NCBI GenBank assembly: GCA_036365455.1 | Contig: JAWQUS010000004.1 | Location: forward strand, 8,935,501-8,999,500 | Source: Macrosoma leucophasiata | Lineage: Eukaryota > Arthropoda > Insecta > Lepidoptera > Hedylidae | Length of the DNA: 64,000 bases | Reading direction: 5' to 3' | Shown: positions 12,104 to 25,400 of the stretch, piece after piece | Numbering within the stretch: position 1 is the first letter of the stretch | Layout: every line of letters begins with the position of its first letter | Position numbers and translations under genes: made by a program | Notes under the pieces: generated by a model | Seen by the model: only the letters and a program-made list of their open reading frames with translations | Database searches by the model: none | Told to the model about the DNA's origin: nothing

Positions 12104-12225
12104 GTACAGGTTTTTTTTTAATCAGTTGTACCTTACTGTGATAGGCCAACCTATATATGTATGTAGGTTGGCCTATCACAGTAAGGTACAACTCCAGGTC
12201 GCTGTGATTAAAAAAAAACCTGTAC
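12104..12225. repeat. Long fold-back inverted repeat
   Basis: GTACAGG-T-run-AATCA and GTTGTACCTTACTGTGATAG are repeated in inverted order up to 12225. The right arm has a 12-bp insertion (TCCAGGTCGCTG). The loop is a few bases around 12156-12162. Confidence 0.85.
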
Positions 12226-12299
12226 GCCAGGTATTCGAATTTGGCGAATCGGCGTCCTGCATTAGGTTTGATGGAGTCTAGAAAGGAGCACGCGGCACC

Positions 12300-13230
12300 A
12301 AGGACGTGTAGCGCGCGCCGGTTGTTCACCTCGGCCCCAAGAATGCGCGGGAATATGCTGGTACCGAGTTGCGGTCAGAACCGGTGTTCGATCGACACCG
12401 AATACCGCTGCGGTGAATCGCATGAAATAGCAAAGATTTATGCTAAAATGGCTTTCTGCTTCTTATTTATTTTATTTGTATTTTTTTATCATATTTTTAT
12501 GGTTCTTACTTAAATCTATCGAATCTAAGGATAAATGCTCGCACACCGGTTGCTCACCTCTGGACTAGATGCGCAGCGATACAGCAGTTGGGATGAGACC
12601 GAGTTGCGGTTAGAACCAACTAAAATAATAGCTTGGTTTATGAAACGGCTTTTTGATATTTATTCCCCTATTTGTATTTTTTTGGTAGTGATAGAATTTT
12701 CTGATGATAAATCTATCGGATCTAAAGGATGAATCGCGCGCCGGGTGCTCACCTCGGGACTAGAATGCGCAGCGATACGTTGGGATGAGACCGAGTTGCG
12801 GTTAGAACCAACTAAAATAATAGCTTAATTTATGAAACCGCTTTCTGATATTTATTCACCTGTTTGTAATTTTTTGGTATTGATAGAATTTTCTGATGAT
12901 AAGTCCATCGGATCTACAGGATGAATGCTCCTGCACCAGTTGGCTACCTTAGGACTAGAATGCGTGGCGATACGCTGGGATGGGATCGGTACAGAAAGTA
13001 GCTAAAAAAAACGGCTTTCTGTTAACTATTCTTTTACTTGTAATTTTTTTGTAGTGACAGCATTTCTTTTTATGCTCTAAGGGCAAATGCAAGCGCGCTG
13101 GTTGTTCACTTCGGCCTCAAGAATGCACGGGAATATGTTTGGATCGAGTTGCAGGCAGCACCAGCTAAAGAGTCGACCAAAACTGCTTGCGCTACTGCCT
13201 ATTTCTGCACTAATGACAAGTGCGCGCGTT
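12300..13230 (+). repeat. Tandem array, five diverged units of 160-230 bp
   Basis: Units begin near 12305, 12536, 12733, 12927 and 13088. Shared blocks are GCGCGCCGG.TG.TCACCTC, GACTAGAATGCGCAGCGATA, GACCGAGTTGCGGTTAGAAC, CAACTAAAATAATAGCTT and GATAGAATTTTCTGATGATA. Units 2 and 3 are the most alike. It is a local minisatellite, and open frames inside it are chance. Confidence 0.8.
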
Positions 13231-14111
13231 GGTATTTCACTTCACTTCAGCCACATTACGCGCGATTACGTTTCGGTCAGAATTGACGTTCGTTCGTCAT
13301 CAAATAGGTACCTACGGTGAATCGCATGAAACAGCTTAGATTTATGCCAATACTGATTTGCGTAACTTATTTGCTTTACTCGGTTACATTACTTACTATG
13401 ACGAATTTTCTATGGTTAATCTATACAATGGTGTCGTTATTTGATTTCGTTGTTAAGAAATCTTTGTTTCTGGTCCAAAAGTGTCAACTAAAGGTTTGCA
13501 CAGACGACCGACACTTTACTGACGGTAGCCGTCGCAATCCGTCGGCTGCAGCCACCAAAGCGTCAAAGGCTCCCGTCAATGTTTGCATTTGAGGAACGAC
13601 AGTTCTCATATTACATACAGTACGCGCAAAACTAAAATACCGCCGAGTGAAGTTGGCTGCGTTAACTTTGCGCCAGTTTCTTAGCTCTCGACGACAACAT
13701 ATCTGATAAAGAAAGCTAGCTTCACTATTCTCCCGATGCAAGCAGACTACTACGTTTTCGTCCTTCTGTATCATAAAATCGCCTTCTTTAGACACTTCAC
13801 GAACGCATTTAAATTTTGCGCGTGCTGTTCATACATGTTTCATATTTACGTGATGTCGACTACGGTTGAGGGCGTCGAATGGTTGCGATAGCTGCTGTCA
13901 ACAAATTGCCGCGTCTGTATGAGCCGTAAGTTTGCAGTCCATAGTGATGAATTAAATTTTGACATGGGACGGACGGACAGAAATGACGATTCTGTGAGGG
14001 TTTTGCTTTTTGCTCTTTGACTATGGAACCCTAAAGACGTCTCAAGGCGTTGCTACTCCCAAGGTGAATTATGTATGTAAATAAATCGGGTAGGTTTTCT
14101 TATCATTAGAT

Positions 14112-14350
14112 CTACTGGTGGTGAGCTCTAGTGACGGAGCTCGCGGGCGTAGGCACCACCGCATTACCTAATATACTTGCCGCTAAATGGTAGTGTTCAG
14201 CACTATCGTGTTCCGGTCAGGTGGTAATGTACGGCTTAGGCCTCAGATGTGGTAGCGCATCTGCATTTCGACCTCTGGTCTTTGTGTGACTGTCTATAGG
14301 CTGCAGTCATCACATGCTCGTTTACCAGTTCCAACACATAAAAAAAAAGA
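14112..14350 (+). repeat. SINE copy, plus orientation
   Basis: Head CTACTGGTGGTGAGCTCTAG, body GCACCACCGCATTACCTAAT, then CACTATCGTGTTCCGGTCAG, and an A tail (ACACATAAAAAAAA). An internal deletion removes the CTGTAATTTCCGG segment. Confidence 0.85.
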
Positions 14351-14660
14351 TACTTATTCATTCGGGAATCGAATATCCTACCTACCGATAAACCACCAAG
14401 GCAGTTAATTTCAACGTAAGTAAGTGGTATTAATGACAACTCGTGTTGATGTAATCGAGTAGGTACCTACTGTTGATTGGCAAACAGATCGTATCTTGAA
14501 CTGTTCAAGTATAGATCAAACTACTGATTAAGATACTGATTGAGTACTACTACAGAATGCCTTTGAAAACTAGTTTGAATTTGCCTTTGTGCCACGTTGT
14601 GGACACGATTAGTATTAACTCAGTTTAATGTAAAGAATTAAAAAAACAAACATCTTTATA

Positions 14661-15056
14661 AAAAGCGGCCAAGTGCGAGTCGGACTCGCGCACGAAGGGT
14701 TCCGTACCATTGTGTATAAAAGAAATCACGTTTGTTATATTATTCAAGTTTCTATCTTTATATTAATTAACATATAGTAAAAAATTGGTTAAAAATCACG
14801 TTTGTTGTATGGGTAGTTATATGGGAGTACAAAATATTCTGAGAAAATTTTAAGCGTCTACCTGCTACCGTTATTTAAATGTTGAGCAAAAATACGAAAT
14901 AAACACGTTTTTTTGTATGGGAACCCCCCTTAATATTTTAATTTTTAGTATTTGTTGTTACAGCAGCAACATAAATACCGACATAAGTTGTGAAAATTTC
15001 AGCTTTCTAGCTAGCGTGGCGACAGAGAGACAGACACAAAGACAGCGGAATTGGTG
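14661..15056 (+). repeat. GCCAAGTGCGAGTCGGACTCG repeat, best copy
   Basis: Starts GCGGCCAAGTGCGAGTCGG, has ACGAAGGGTTCCGTACC, CACGTTTGTTGTATGGG, TTTTAAGCGTCTACCTGCTA and a GACAGAGAGACAGACAC tail. A partial copy is at 60180-60480. Dispersed repeat of unassigned superfamily, common in insect genomes. Confidence 0.7.
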
Positions 15057-15185
15057 AATTTTGGTGATTCATTATATTTACGAAAAATGACACAGGTGAA
15101 CATCCAGATGATAGGGACAAATATAACTTAGATTACACGTACATGAAACCGCCACTTTTTTAAAGTGAATCATGTTCGATTCACC

Positions 15186-15430
15186 TGGGGGCAGACCGCC
15201 TAACTCTAATGCTTTCGATTATGACTTCGTTTTGTCCACAGAACATTTTCTGTTCTGTGGTTTTGTCAGTTTCGTGCCGCCTAACTTTTGCCTGGAAGTG
15301 TATTTGTTCGCAGGTAGGTATATACTTTAAAGCAAAATGGCGGTACGAAACTGACCAGATGATGTCATAATCGAAGGGATTACGAAAGCATCACGAATGC
15401 ATCACGAAAACATTCGAGTTAGGTCCCGCC
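15186..15430. mobile_element. Diverged MITE-like inverted repeat
   Basis: The left end (GGCAGACCGCCTAACTCTAA, TGCTTTCG) and right end (CGAAAACATTCGAGTTAGGT, CCCGCC) are imperfect complements. The interior holds GTTTCGTGCCGCC and GGCGGTACGAAAC in opposite orientation. Confidence 0.55.
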
Positions 15431-15688
15431 GTTTTAGAGCTATGATGCCAAAAGATAAATAGACTTATTAACGTTACTTTTTGCGTCGAGTATTAAAATC
15501 CGTATGCTTTTATGTACTTTTTACGACTTAGATGACAATTCATCCGTAAATGTATCTTATCCGCGGATGAAATATCACTCTTTACAAATAGTAGAGGTCG
15601 ACTCATCCGAAGTTTTGTTGTTATTCGGAGGAGTCGCCACCTAGGTAAATTACTAGTGGTCCTTTCATCCAAAGTTGAGCAACATAGA

Positions 15689-15893
15689 ACGGGTGGTAGA
15701 GCTCCATTGACGCAGCTCGTACCTAGTGTTCAGCACTATCGTGTTCCGGTCAGGTGGTAACCTTAGGCCTCAGGATTGGTAACGCATCTGCATTTTGAAC
15801 TTGGTCTTTGTGTGTTTGTCTATAGGCTGCAGTCATCACTTAACATCAATGTGAACTGCATGTTTGGTTACCACTTTCAATACATAAAAAAAG
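15689..15893 (+). repeat. SINE copy with internal deletion
   Basis: Head GGGTGGTAGAGCTCCATTGA, a jump to GTTCAGCACTATCGTGTTCC, then the standard 3' half and tail ACATAAAAAAAGA. Confidence 0.8.
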
Positions 15894-18800
15894 AACTGGT
15901 TACGTATGGTTTGCACCGTATTTAGGTACGTTGTCATTTGGCGCATAAAGTAAATCAATATTGTGTGAACTCTGCATTCACCTGGAAAGGACTAGGTTGA
16001 GGTTTACGGTTCATTTACCTACGCCGCAATTAATTTTTTTTATAGTTATTGAGGCTAAAGGCTATATATACTTGTTGATATCATGATATGACTAACCATA
16101 AATATATTTTGCACATGCTAACCATAAATATTTTTTTTTGTGATTTTTTTTCTTTTTATCTAGAAAATAGACTGTTTTTTTAAATTTAATTTACGAAGAT
16201 GGCAAACAAGCAAGCAGTTAGGTCAGATAGATATAGCATAGATGTTAGGTCACTGGCAGTATTCCGAAATTAAATTTAATGTACCTAAATGTCTTACGTT
16301 TACAAACCAACCTTGTGAAATACTATTTAGAAATGACATAAATTGTATATTATTGCACACCATCCATAGCCATAAAAGAACCTGATCTTATTCAGATGCA
16401 TCGGTACTTAGACTAGACATGTTAAGCAACTTCATTAATTACATCTAACCGGAATACCTACAGCCACTACTATCTACTCTTTAGCTATTAAACCACAAAT
16501 GTAGCCGGTTGTGAATATATAAAACGACATGTTCTCATGAGTTCCCTTGAGGCGTTTTTTTTATTCTGTTCCCGGCTCCTATTAGAGTTGCGTAGGAAAA
16601 AACGAATTATCTGATATGGGACATTGTATCTTTATTCCCTTTAAGTGACATCAAAACGGGAGATGTTGTGAATTCGTCAGGATTTTTATATTTGTGTTCC
16701 GATCTCTCCGATGATTTCACCAATTAGTATGCTTTTGGTACTGATCTAAAAAGTATATCATCATAATTGTTCCGTAAATAAATTCACAAATGGAAATGGT
16801 GTTCAGTATAATAAAAAGTTAGTTAAAATATTGTTTATCCGAAAAAATTACAGGAAATTTGGCCTGGACTATATTTATAAGTTTTTGCATCGAACTTACT
16901 AAACTTAAAAAAAATACAAAAAATCAGCTCAACCATATGTAATTTACATAATTTCTTAAAGAAACAGGAACAGGTGACCTAAGAAATGCGACATGTTATG
17001 CGGTTCTGAATGAAATAGTTTCTCAACTCATGTAATATAATCACCTGACATTTCTTTAGCGTCACTTATTATGTAAAGTAAGATTGCCTTATAGTAGGGT
17101 GATGCAGAACTATGGACAGTATTACGTAAATCAATAGCAATAGCAATTTTATTTAAGATCACGTTCATCGCTGTTTTATTGCATAATTACCACTTAACAG
17201 ATGAATCAATTGCCAATGTGATGGAATGAAAATATCAAGGCTGTGTATTATTCAATTTAAGATCTATCTATCAAAAGCCGATGAAATGTTTGTAAATAAA
17301 AAGCATAACGTTTCGTAATTTAATTTGTACGAGCTTTTCAAACTGTGATGCTATTCGTGTCGACTGTAAATGCGAATGTTTAAATGACGCACGTTATCAA
17401 AAGGAGTCTCTTGGTAAATGTTTGACTTGCGACAAAATTACGCAAAGGAGAAATATCTCTATACAATATTCAAATATTACGTCCGACGCGCAGTTCATAA
17501 AAATGTAGTTACATTTATAATCTTCGAAGAGTCTCCGAAAATGTATGTTAATGTTCATCGTTCATTTAGATGCAATAAAATGAACTTACTAAGAAAACAT
17601 TGTGGTACGAGAATGCTTTTCTAAATGTGGCATTCAACCGAGAACTTGTTTAGTGTTAATGTAGGTCAATCTACAGTAGGATTGACATTGAAAGAGGATC
17701 AGTTGGGCATCGTCGGCGGTCTATATGTGAGCTGGGCCCGACTGGCGTCACGCCAACTAGATCGCTGACGCCGCACGAGTGCCCGCAATAGCATTATTAC
17801 ATTATATTTTTAACGAGCCAGACTAAACAGCGTACGTTGTGTTAATTACGTATACAATTTCTATACAAATAGCCGTGGCGGGTCCTTTTATCGCGCTTTT
17901 TTGCTGGCACATTGTTTGTTAAATGTCCCACATTGTTGAGAAAGAGAAAATAACTTTAAAAAATGTTTATCATTCAACTTTTTATTGCAATTGTTTTTAA
18001 ATAGCTGGTTTTAAGTGAATGACTGGAATTTATTACAATGAATAAAAATAGTCCTGTTCGTCTTACTGTCTTAAAAATGATTGTAAAAAAATTTAATTTG
18101 ATGTCAGATTTTTTTCATTTTATTTGACTTACTTGCTGTATTGTTACGAGCCTCCTTTTCACCGATCAAACCGTGTAATTTATTGTGATAAATTTTGATA
18201 TCTACGGATATTCTTCACAATAAAGGCTTCACAATCACTCCCACTCCTTTAGGAAATATTTAGACTGGGAGCCGTATGCAGTGAAGTAGACAAAGGCAGA
18301 GGAGCGCCGTGTGTGAAAATAATCTATTACTATTCTTCATTGAATTTTAAGGATCTAGATGCTAAACTTGTTAAATGAGCGGATCTCTGAGAATACATTT
18401 ATTTTATTTCAATCAAAGGACTAATTTGATTGGCTACGGGAAAGCACATATTAGCCTACATAAATAAAATATCATAATGTGTTACGTCTTTATTCTCTTT
18501 CACTGACATTATCATGTTTGTTGCTTTTTCGTTTCATCAAGTTTCAAATCACATTGAAATTAGAGAGGTTTACACTTATAAAAAGTAACATAAATTTAGT
18601 CCAATGTAAATAGATTAGAAAATCATTAGTGTGCAACCATAAAGTCGATTGACGCGGCGACGACGGCAAGACGTCGAGGAAGTGGCGGGCGGACACTGAC
18701 AGACCGCAGTGCCATTCCGCGTTTACTGAGCATCCGGTCATTAGCTACTCTATTCCTATACTTCACCAACTCTCAAGCGTCCGGATACTATACTTTTTAA

Positions 18801-21206
18801 ATGAGTGCTCTGGTGTGAACCCATTTCTTTCGTTTCGTAGGATGATGCTTTGCATATTGTAGGAAGATAAAAAATTTAAAGGATAAAAAAGCTTTTTGTA
18901 AGAAATGTTTTAATCTTAGGTACTAACCTTAATTAGTACGAATGGAAGCGTTGTAATGAACGATCCAGGAAACTTTGTAAGTGTAAATTTTTTTAAGCTT
19001 ATTCGTTTTTCTCTTAATAAAAAACAACATTTTTTCATAAAAGGTATTTAAAATCCTTATATTCATCGATATCCAATTTCGACTGTTTGGCTAGAGAATG
19101 ACCTCAATTTCTTCGTATATTATTGGAATGATTGTATAAGTGTATTCAAGCATTTTGTCAGGTAAGTAAAAATCAAAAGACTGTTAGATTAGTCCACTTT
19201 GGATAACATATATTCAATGTGACATTATCATATTAATTGTTACTATTATAGTTACATTTAAATTTGTTTTTATATCATTTCGCATTAACACATGCTTGTG
19301 GAATATATTTTAGCGAGTTCGAGTCTCGCCTGAAGTCAATTTTTTTTTCCCATTTTTCTTTAAAATAAAACATTTAAATTTACGTACCTGTTTTGTTTTA
19401 CCAATACATTGTTACCTAAGTTAAATGAGTTCAAACATTCAGCTTAAGAAGCTTAAGAATGATGAAAAAACTTATTGTCAATATTAGTCACATTCACAAT
19501 GCTATTTATTCAGTCAGGTTATTTAGTACATAAATAAAATTAATTGAAGTAACAGACGAAAGGTAAAATTAGATAATTATTTATTTCTAACGTTGTAGAC
19601 GCAATTATAGAATTATCTATGAGTATTCAAAATATTAAAATATAATCTTGACTTACTGACTGACATATCACCGGCCAGCTTTGGAGCAAAGGGCTGGAAA
19701 TTTATATTGATGATTACGATGTAGGCGAACTAGGAATAAAAAATATTTACAAAAATTAATATGCCAATGGTTAACGGCCAAAAAAAATGTACAGTAAAGT
19801 TATTCTTAGGAGCCTACTTATCCAATTATGAATAATGAAATACCTACATGAGTCAGCTTTTTCGAAAGTAATTTTTAAGGATAATAAATATGGATGAAAC
19901 TTTATATATCACGATTTCCACGCTGACAAGTCGCGGGCTAAAGCTAGTAGGTAAGTATTATTATATAAACAGCCTACTTCTCGTGGTGGAGTAACTCCAT
20001 GACCAGTGTATATGCCTCGTTAATTAAGAGTGGGTAGGTATGCTTTGAACTTTCCCACGCGTATCGATAAGATATACCGACGAGGTCAGCGTGTGAAATT
20101 TCCGTTGTCAATTTTATTTCAAACTCTTGCTAATGCTAATTTAATTTATGTAAGCATAATAAACTACTGATTATTATTCGCACACAGTTTCAGTGTCACA
20201 TGATTATAAACTAGATCATTGAATTTTATTCAAATGCATTTTATTTACAATTAATATACTTTCGTTTTGACTATAAATTATCAACGTTTTTATTTTAAAG
20301 TAGCGACTCGCCTCGGTTTCGAACGGGTGCAATGAATGTATATATGTAATAGTCTATGACATTCGAACGAAAAAAAGGAATAGGTCCTTTACCTACAGAA
20401 ATTAAATACACGTTATGAAAATGAATAAATTGAGAAAAGGAGTGTGATAGGTTCCCATATTATTAAGAATGTGAAAACTTATAAAATCGAATTGTCTGTC
20501 TTGCCTTGAAATAAACATAGCTAGTGTTATCTTTTATCTAGGTAATATAAATAGCGTAAATCACCATATAACTTCAACAAATATCATCTTGTCATACAAA
20601 TACTCTGGATTCATCTATTCTTTACGTGATAAACGGCAGTAATAGCTTTTTACTTCTTCGAACACGCACCTTATCAGAACGGTGACGATAAGGTTATTTC
20701 GATTAAGTAACTAGAATTGAATAGTTTCATTTTACGTGCCATTCGACACGCGAATGGTGTAGATATCGCCATGAAAAATCACTAGGGATAACAACTAAGG
20801 GCCTGTCATACTAAATTTGTCATCGATGAATTTGTTTATTTTACTTTCATTTGTGGATGTTACTTTTAAAGGAATATTATTTAGACTATAAAGTCAATAA
20901 TACGCACTTACGTGGGTGTTTACGTGTTTTATTTTGGATACAGAAGAAATAGTTGTATTATTTGCTTTGCATTAAGTTCTTTAAGCATATTTTATGAGGT
21001 GGCATGAGGGATTAATGATACTTCAATGAATATTATATTATTCCTTTCTGTTAGGTTTTGATATTTCTTAATATTGTCCTGGTTCCAAATATCGTATAAT
21101 TTAAGTTATTCTAATCTTCTTAATTATGTGAGAAATAAATATAAGATAATTTAATATGTACTTATATACTTATAATAAATTAAAATCATCTTTTTTATTG
21201 TTTTAG
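15894..21206. other. 5.3 kb without recognised gene; likely upstream intron
   Basis: Mostly AT-rich single-copy-looking DNA. A short SINE remnant lies at 16194-16256 and an ACTAGC-type repeat end near 19910-19950. Two locally GC-rich patches (17690-17790 and 18640-18740) stand out, and a consensus donor (CTTT|GTAAGT) occurs at 18977. No phase-compatible coding exon for the missing WW region was found. Confidence 0.4.
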
Positions 21207-22468
21207 GCTTGATCCACCTACAACGCAGACACAATATCCAATGGAGAACAAAAAAGTAACACCTGCAACACAGCAGCCATTAACACAACAACACTTAATG
21301 GCGCACCATGTTCATCCGGATCAAATATATTCTCCTCAAATTTCGAATCACATATCCTCAAATCAATCTCAAATTCAACCAAATGGTGTCATGCATCAAC
21401 TTTTACAGAGTCAGTACCATTCAAACTTGAACGCCCGATCACCACTATTAGAGAATAGACACGAATTATACGGCACTGGTCACGGTCATGAATATAACAG
21501 ACATTATGGAGCAAATGATAATTATAATTATCCACAATCGCCCCCCAGAGTCGAAAGGACAGATATTCATACAGACCAAAATGTAAATCATGAACTGCTG
21601 CACAATATCCCCAAGGGATACAATGCAGAAGTTTATCAAGATTATTTAAAACGTAACCCACCGAAAGATAACAACCAAATATACCAAAATCATCAACCTA
21701 TGTATAGACCTAATGTTAATCAATATGGTTCAAAACCATATCTTCCATATTCAAATAGGATTGGACCACAGAGCAATACAGAGCTACTCAAAAGGCAGTA
21801 CAATGAAATTCAGCAAATGAAAATGCAGCAACAGTTGCATTATCAGAATCAAGCTCAAATGCACCAACAACAGAAATTTGCTGAAAGGCAATTATTGCTA
21901 CAGCAAATTCATGGGGTGCAACCTCCACCTAATTTACAAAACAGTATATACTCTGAAGGTTCTTACCGTGATTTAGATAGATACAGTAGTAAGCACGATT
22001 TCAAAGAATATGTCGGCAATGAAATTCAAAAAGAAGCTGATAGATATGCCAAAAATAATGAGTTTAAAGAATTAGATAAGCAAAATAGACAATATCAAGA
22101 ATCTCAGTGGCCATCAAAGCAACGATCGGATTTTAGGGAATCAGAAAGGTATCGGAAACAGGAAGAAGATAAAATAATGAACCAATCACCACCCTCGGAG
22201 TATAACAATCAAATCAATAAACATAATATTGGTGTGGTTTCACCAATGAAATCAAGCGAGTCAAGTACACCAAGTGTAAAATCTCCATCATCAGATAGTA
22301 GAAGAAGTAGTGGGGGTAATCAAGCTTTACGTTCTCCAATAGCCCAACGGATCTCATCAGCTCCTGTCACGATTTCAGGCATACTTTATAAGCAAGGATC
22401 TGATGGACTTAAGGTTTGGAGAAAAAGATGGTTCGTGTTATCGGAATATTGTCTATTTTATTACAAAA
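21207..22468 (+). CDS. kmr: kmr visible exon 1: WW end, Q/N-rich region, PH strands 1-3
   Basis: A polypyrimidine tract and TTTTAG precede 21207. The first base completes a split codon, most likely the second WW tryptophan, followed by LDPPTTQTQYP. The first in-frame ATG is at 21241, but the open frame runs upstream of it through the acceptor, so it need not be the start. A long His/Gln/Asn/Tyr-rich stretch follows, with a Gln-rich helix-like run (QQMKMQQQLHYQNQAQ) near 21810-21900 and a charged region. A Ser-rich linker (SSESSTPSVKSPSSDSRRSS) leads into the PH domain at about 22366, with GILYKQGSDGLKVWRKRWFV. The basic residues between strands 1 and 2 are those that bind phosphoinositides in this family. 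The donor is AAAA|GTGAGT at 22469, phase 1. Confidence 0.9.
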
Positions 22469-25400
22469 GTGAGTATATTTACGTAATTTCTCACAATTAA
22501 TCATCGGTTGTTTTATTTCTGTGTAAAAAAACTTCACGTGGCTTTTGTATAATTATCCGATAGCAAACTATACCTAATATTATATTATTCATCAAATCAA
22601 ACGCAGATGAAATATTGCAAAACTTTTGAAATTGTTTCAATAAACAAATCGTTTTTTTTAATTGTAGGTCAAGACGAAGAAAAGTTGCTGGGATCCGTTT
22701 TATTACCCTCATATAAAGTATCCGCCTGCACGCCCGATGACAAAGTCATGAGAAAATTTGCTTTTAAATTGGAGCACGCGAATATGCGAACATATGTACT
22801 GGCAGCATTGGATCAGGAATCTATGATGAAATGGGTGAAAGCACTAACAATGGCAGCTCTAATGCAAAATATAAGGCACGACATTTTTTATTGTTAAGGC
22901 TTGGCGCAAACGGGCCACCACAGCCACTGGTGTCCAGCGACAGCGACTTATCACACTTTGACTTTTCACACTATATTCATATATTTTGTATCTAGACGCG
23001 CCGCACACGTGTAGATCGTGGTGGCCACTCGCCACCTAGGACGCCGACACCCGCCACTGTCGCATTGCTCCGTTAGTTAACTGTTGGATGCCCTAAGTTC
23101 ACCGTCACCATGGAGCATGACGCTTCAAGGGATACATTTATATCAGAAATCCATTTAAGTCCCGCTATTTGGGATCTACATTTTGTAAATTATCGAAATG
23201 TTTTACTGAGGGACCAATAAAAACTGGGTGCACCCAATATAGGCGGCAAACACTCCGTGTCAGAGTCCATCGTAAGACTGCGCAGCAGGGAGCGGGTTAA
23301 AAAATGTGGCGGCTTCCGAACTTCGGTGACTGTCGCTGGCTTCTAATACTGTCACAAAAGTGGCTGAAGCGCGCGACACCTTCCGGTAGCTGCGGTCGGT
23401 GGCCAGTTTACGCCAAGCCTTAGAATCAAAAACAATGTTTGGAATTTTATGATAATATAATTCTTGTATAGAAGATCACAAACAGTAGTTGGCTTAGTAA
23501 ACCTATAAACTATACGTAATATTTCTATTTCCAGTGAGCAGCCACAAAAGCAAGGTGATCGGGCAGCTGCGAAAACAGAGGTGGGTATTATTGTGTGCAC
23601 TGGAATAGCGTTTACCGGTGCTTGTGATAGACAATTAGTTTGTCAGAGCGTAACCAAGGACAACGATTACACTGCTCATAACTGCAAATAATGATTGGAT
23701 ATCACCGCAAAAGTAGTGTTATTATGCCACATGCGTGGATAATTAATTATTAAATGGTTATAATATCAACTATAACTTACGTTCCTTCATTTATAATTAA
23801 GTTATTAATGAATTTTCACATTCAACATTTTAGGATGGCGATGAAGTACCGGGTCCAACATATGCTAATGCTCCACCTAAACCCAGAAGATCCAATGATG
23901 GGTATAATTCACCTAGTCCTGACATGTAAGTTAAACATTTACATATAAAATATTTACGTATATCAGAAATTAGATATTCGAGTAAAAAAATATAGACAAT
24001 ATAGATTACACTATATTGCCTATATTTTTCTAATCGAGCTTATATAAATATCTAATAATGATCAAACTTTAACTCAAGAATATCTTTTGATCATATACCT
24101 AATATATAATCTAGATCGTTGGATGCAGTTAAAAATCTTTCAAATATGCGTACATTTCTGAAAAAACATGATTCAATATAACGTATACAACTCAGGCTTG
24201 CAAGGATAAACAATTTGGGATTCCATTCTTTATTTCTTCATTTTGTTACAAAATCTGTGATAAATCTATGTCATTATAATAAATACCATAAGTGGATGTA
24301 TTAACGTGATTACAGGTACGATCCAAACTACGATTTACTAAAAAAGCCAGCATCACACTACAGTCAAGGAACTAATCACACTCGTTACCAAGACCACTCA
24401 AATTACCACAATACAGAACAGGAGGCCACATACACCCGTAGTCCGCAATCACCACCTTCACAGCAGCAGTCTCAGTACCAGTCGAAAAGAACATATGACA
24501 CCCACCAGCTATCTCTTCCTCTGACAAACACTGTTACAGAAAAACTTGATAATATGCAAATATCTGCATACAGATCTAATCCTCAGTCTCCCTACTTCGA
24601 TAATAGGTCTAAGAATCAGCAGCACCCTCAAAAAATACACGAGAATAAGAATGATAAAATATACGATAGACAACCGTCACAAAACCCATTCTTACAAGAT
24701 GATCCTGGTTATAATCCCAAAGATAACGAAGGGCAAGTCAAAACTAATAGAACTTTTGTAGAAAAAGACAAAACGAAATCAATTTATAACGAAGCTTATC
24801 CTGAATCAAGAACGAATTCCCAGCCTTATGTAGATTCAAATGCATATAGCAAAGACGTATATGGCGAATTAAATATAACAAGGTCTAACAAAGCAGGAAG
24901 CAGCGTTAATGACCGACTTACAGAGAGACGAACACCGGATGCTTATAGTAGGTCAGCAACTATGTCCTATAATATGGGAAAAGGTGGTGATTATGAAGAC
25001 ATTTACGCCACATATGGTACTGAAAATGAATATGGTAAGACCTATCCAAAATCGCCGAATCCTTCACAGTCACGTGATACCATTAGCATATCTAGTCAGA
25101 AGCAAATGCAAGGACATACATCTAATACTGTAAGTTTTCATACAATTAATAACTGAAATAAAAAAAGTTATGAATAAAATCCTACATCTGTATTCAAAAT
25201 TTACGTATTTCTTTCAGGTGCCTGAAAAGACATTTAGTGGCCCATCGGTCCTTCGTAGAAAAAAGATGCAGTCTAGTGGTATTCAGCCGCCAATCCCCCG
25301 TCCGCATAGTGCGGATTTTCTCGAATACGAATCTAAAAATGAGATGCTTAATAAATCTATGCCTACAAGAACGCATTCTGATCTCCCTAGACAACCACAA

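Noticed and set aside
12084..12513. Open frames across the fold-back and tandem array
   Set aside because: They follow the repeat units and differ between units, as expected for non-coding tandem DNA.
19310..19350. tRNA gene (GAGTTCGAGTCTCGC followed by a T run)
   Set aside because: Only a B-box-like motif is present; no acceptor stem or A box at the right distance.
22497..22712. Minus-strand frames overlapping kmr exons
   Set aside because: They are antisense shadows of the real coding exons and have no splice or domain support.
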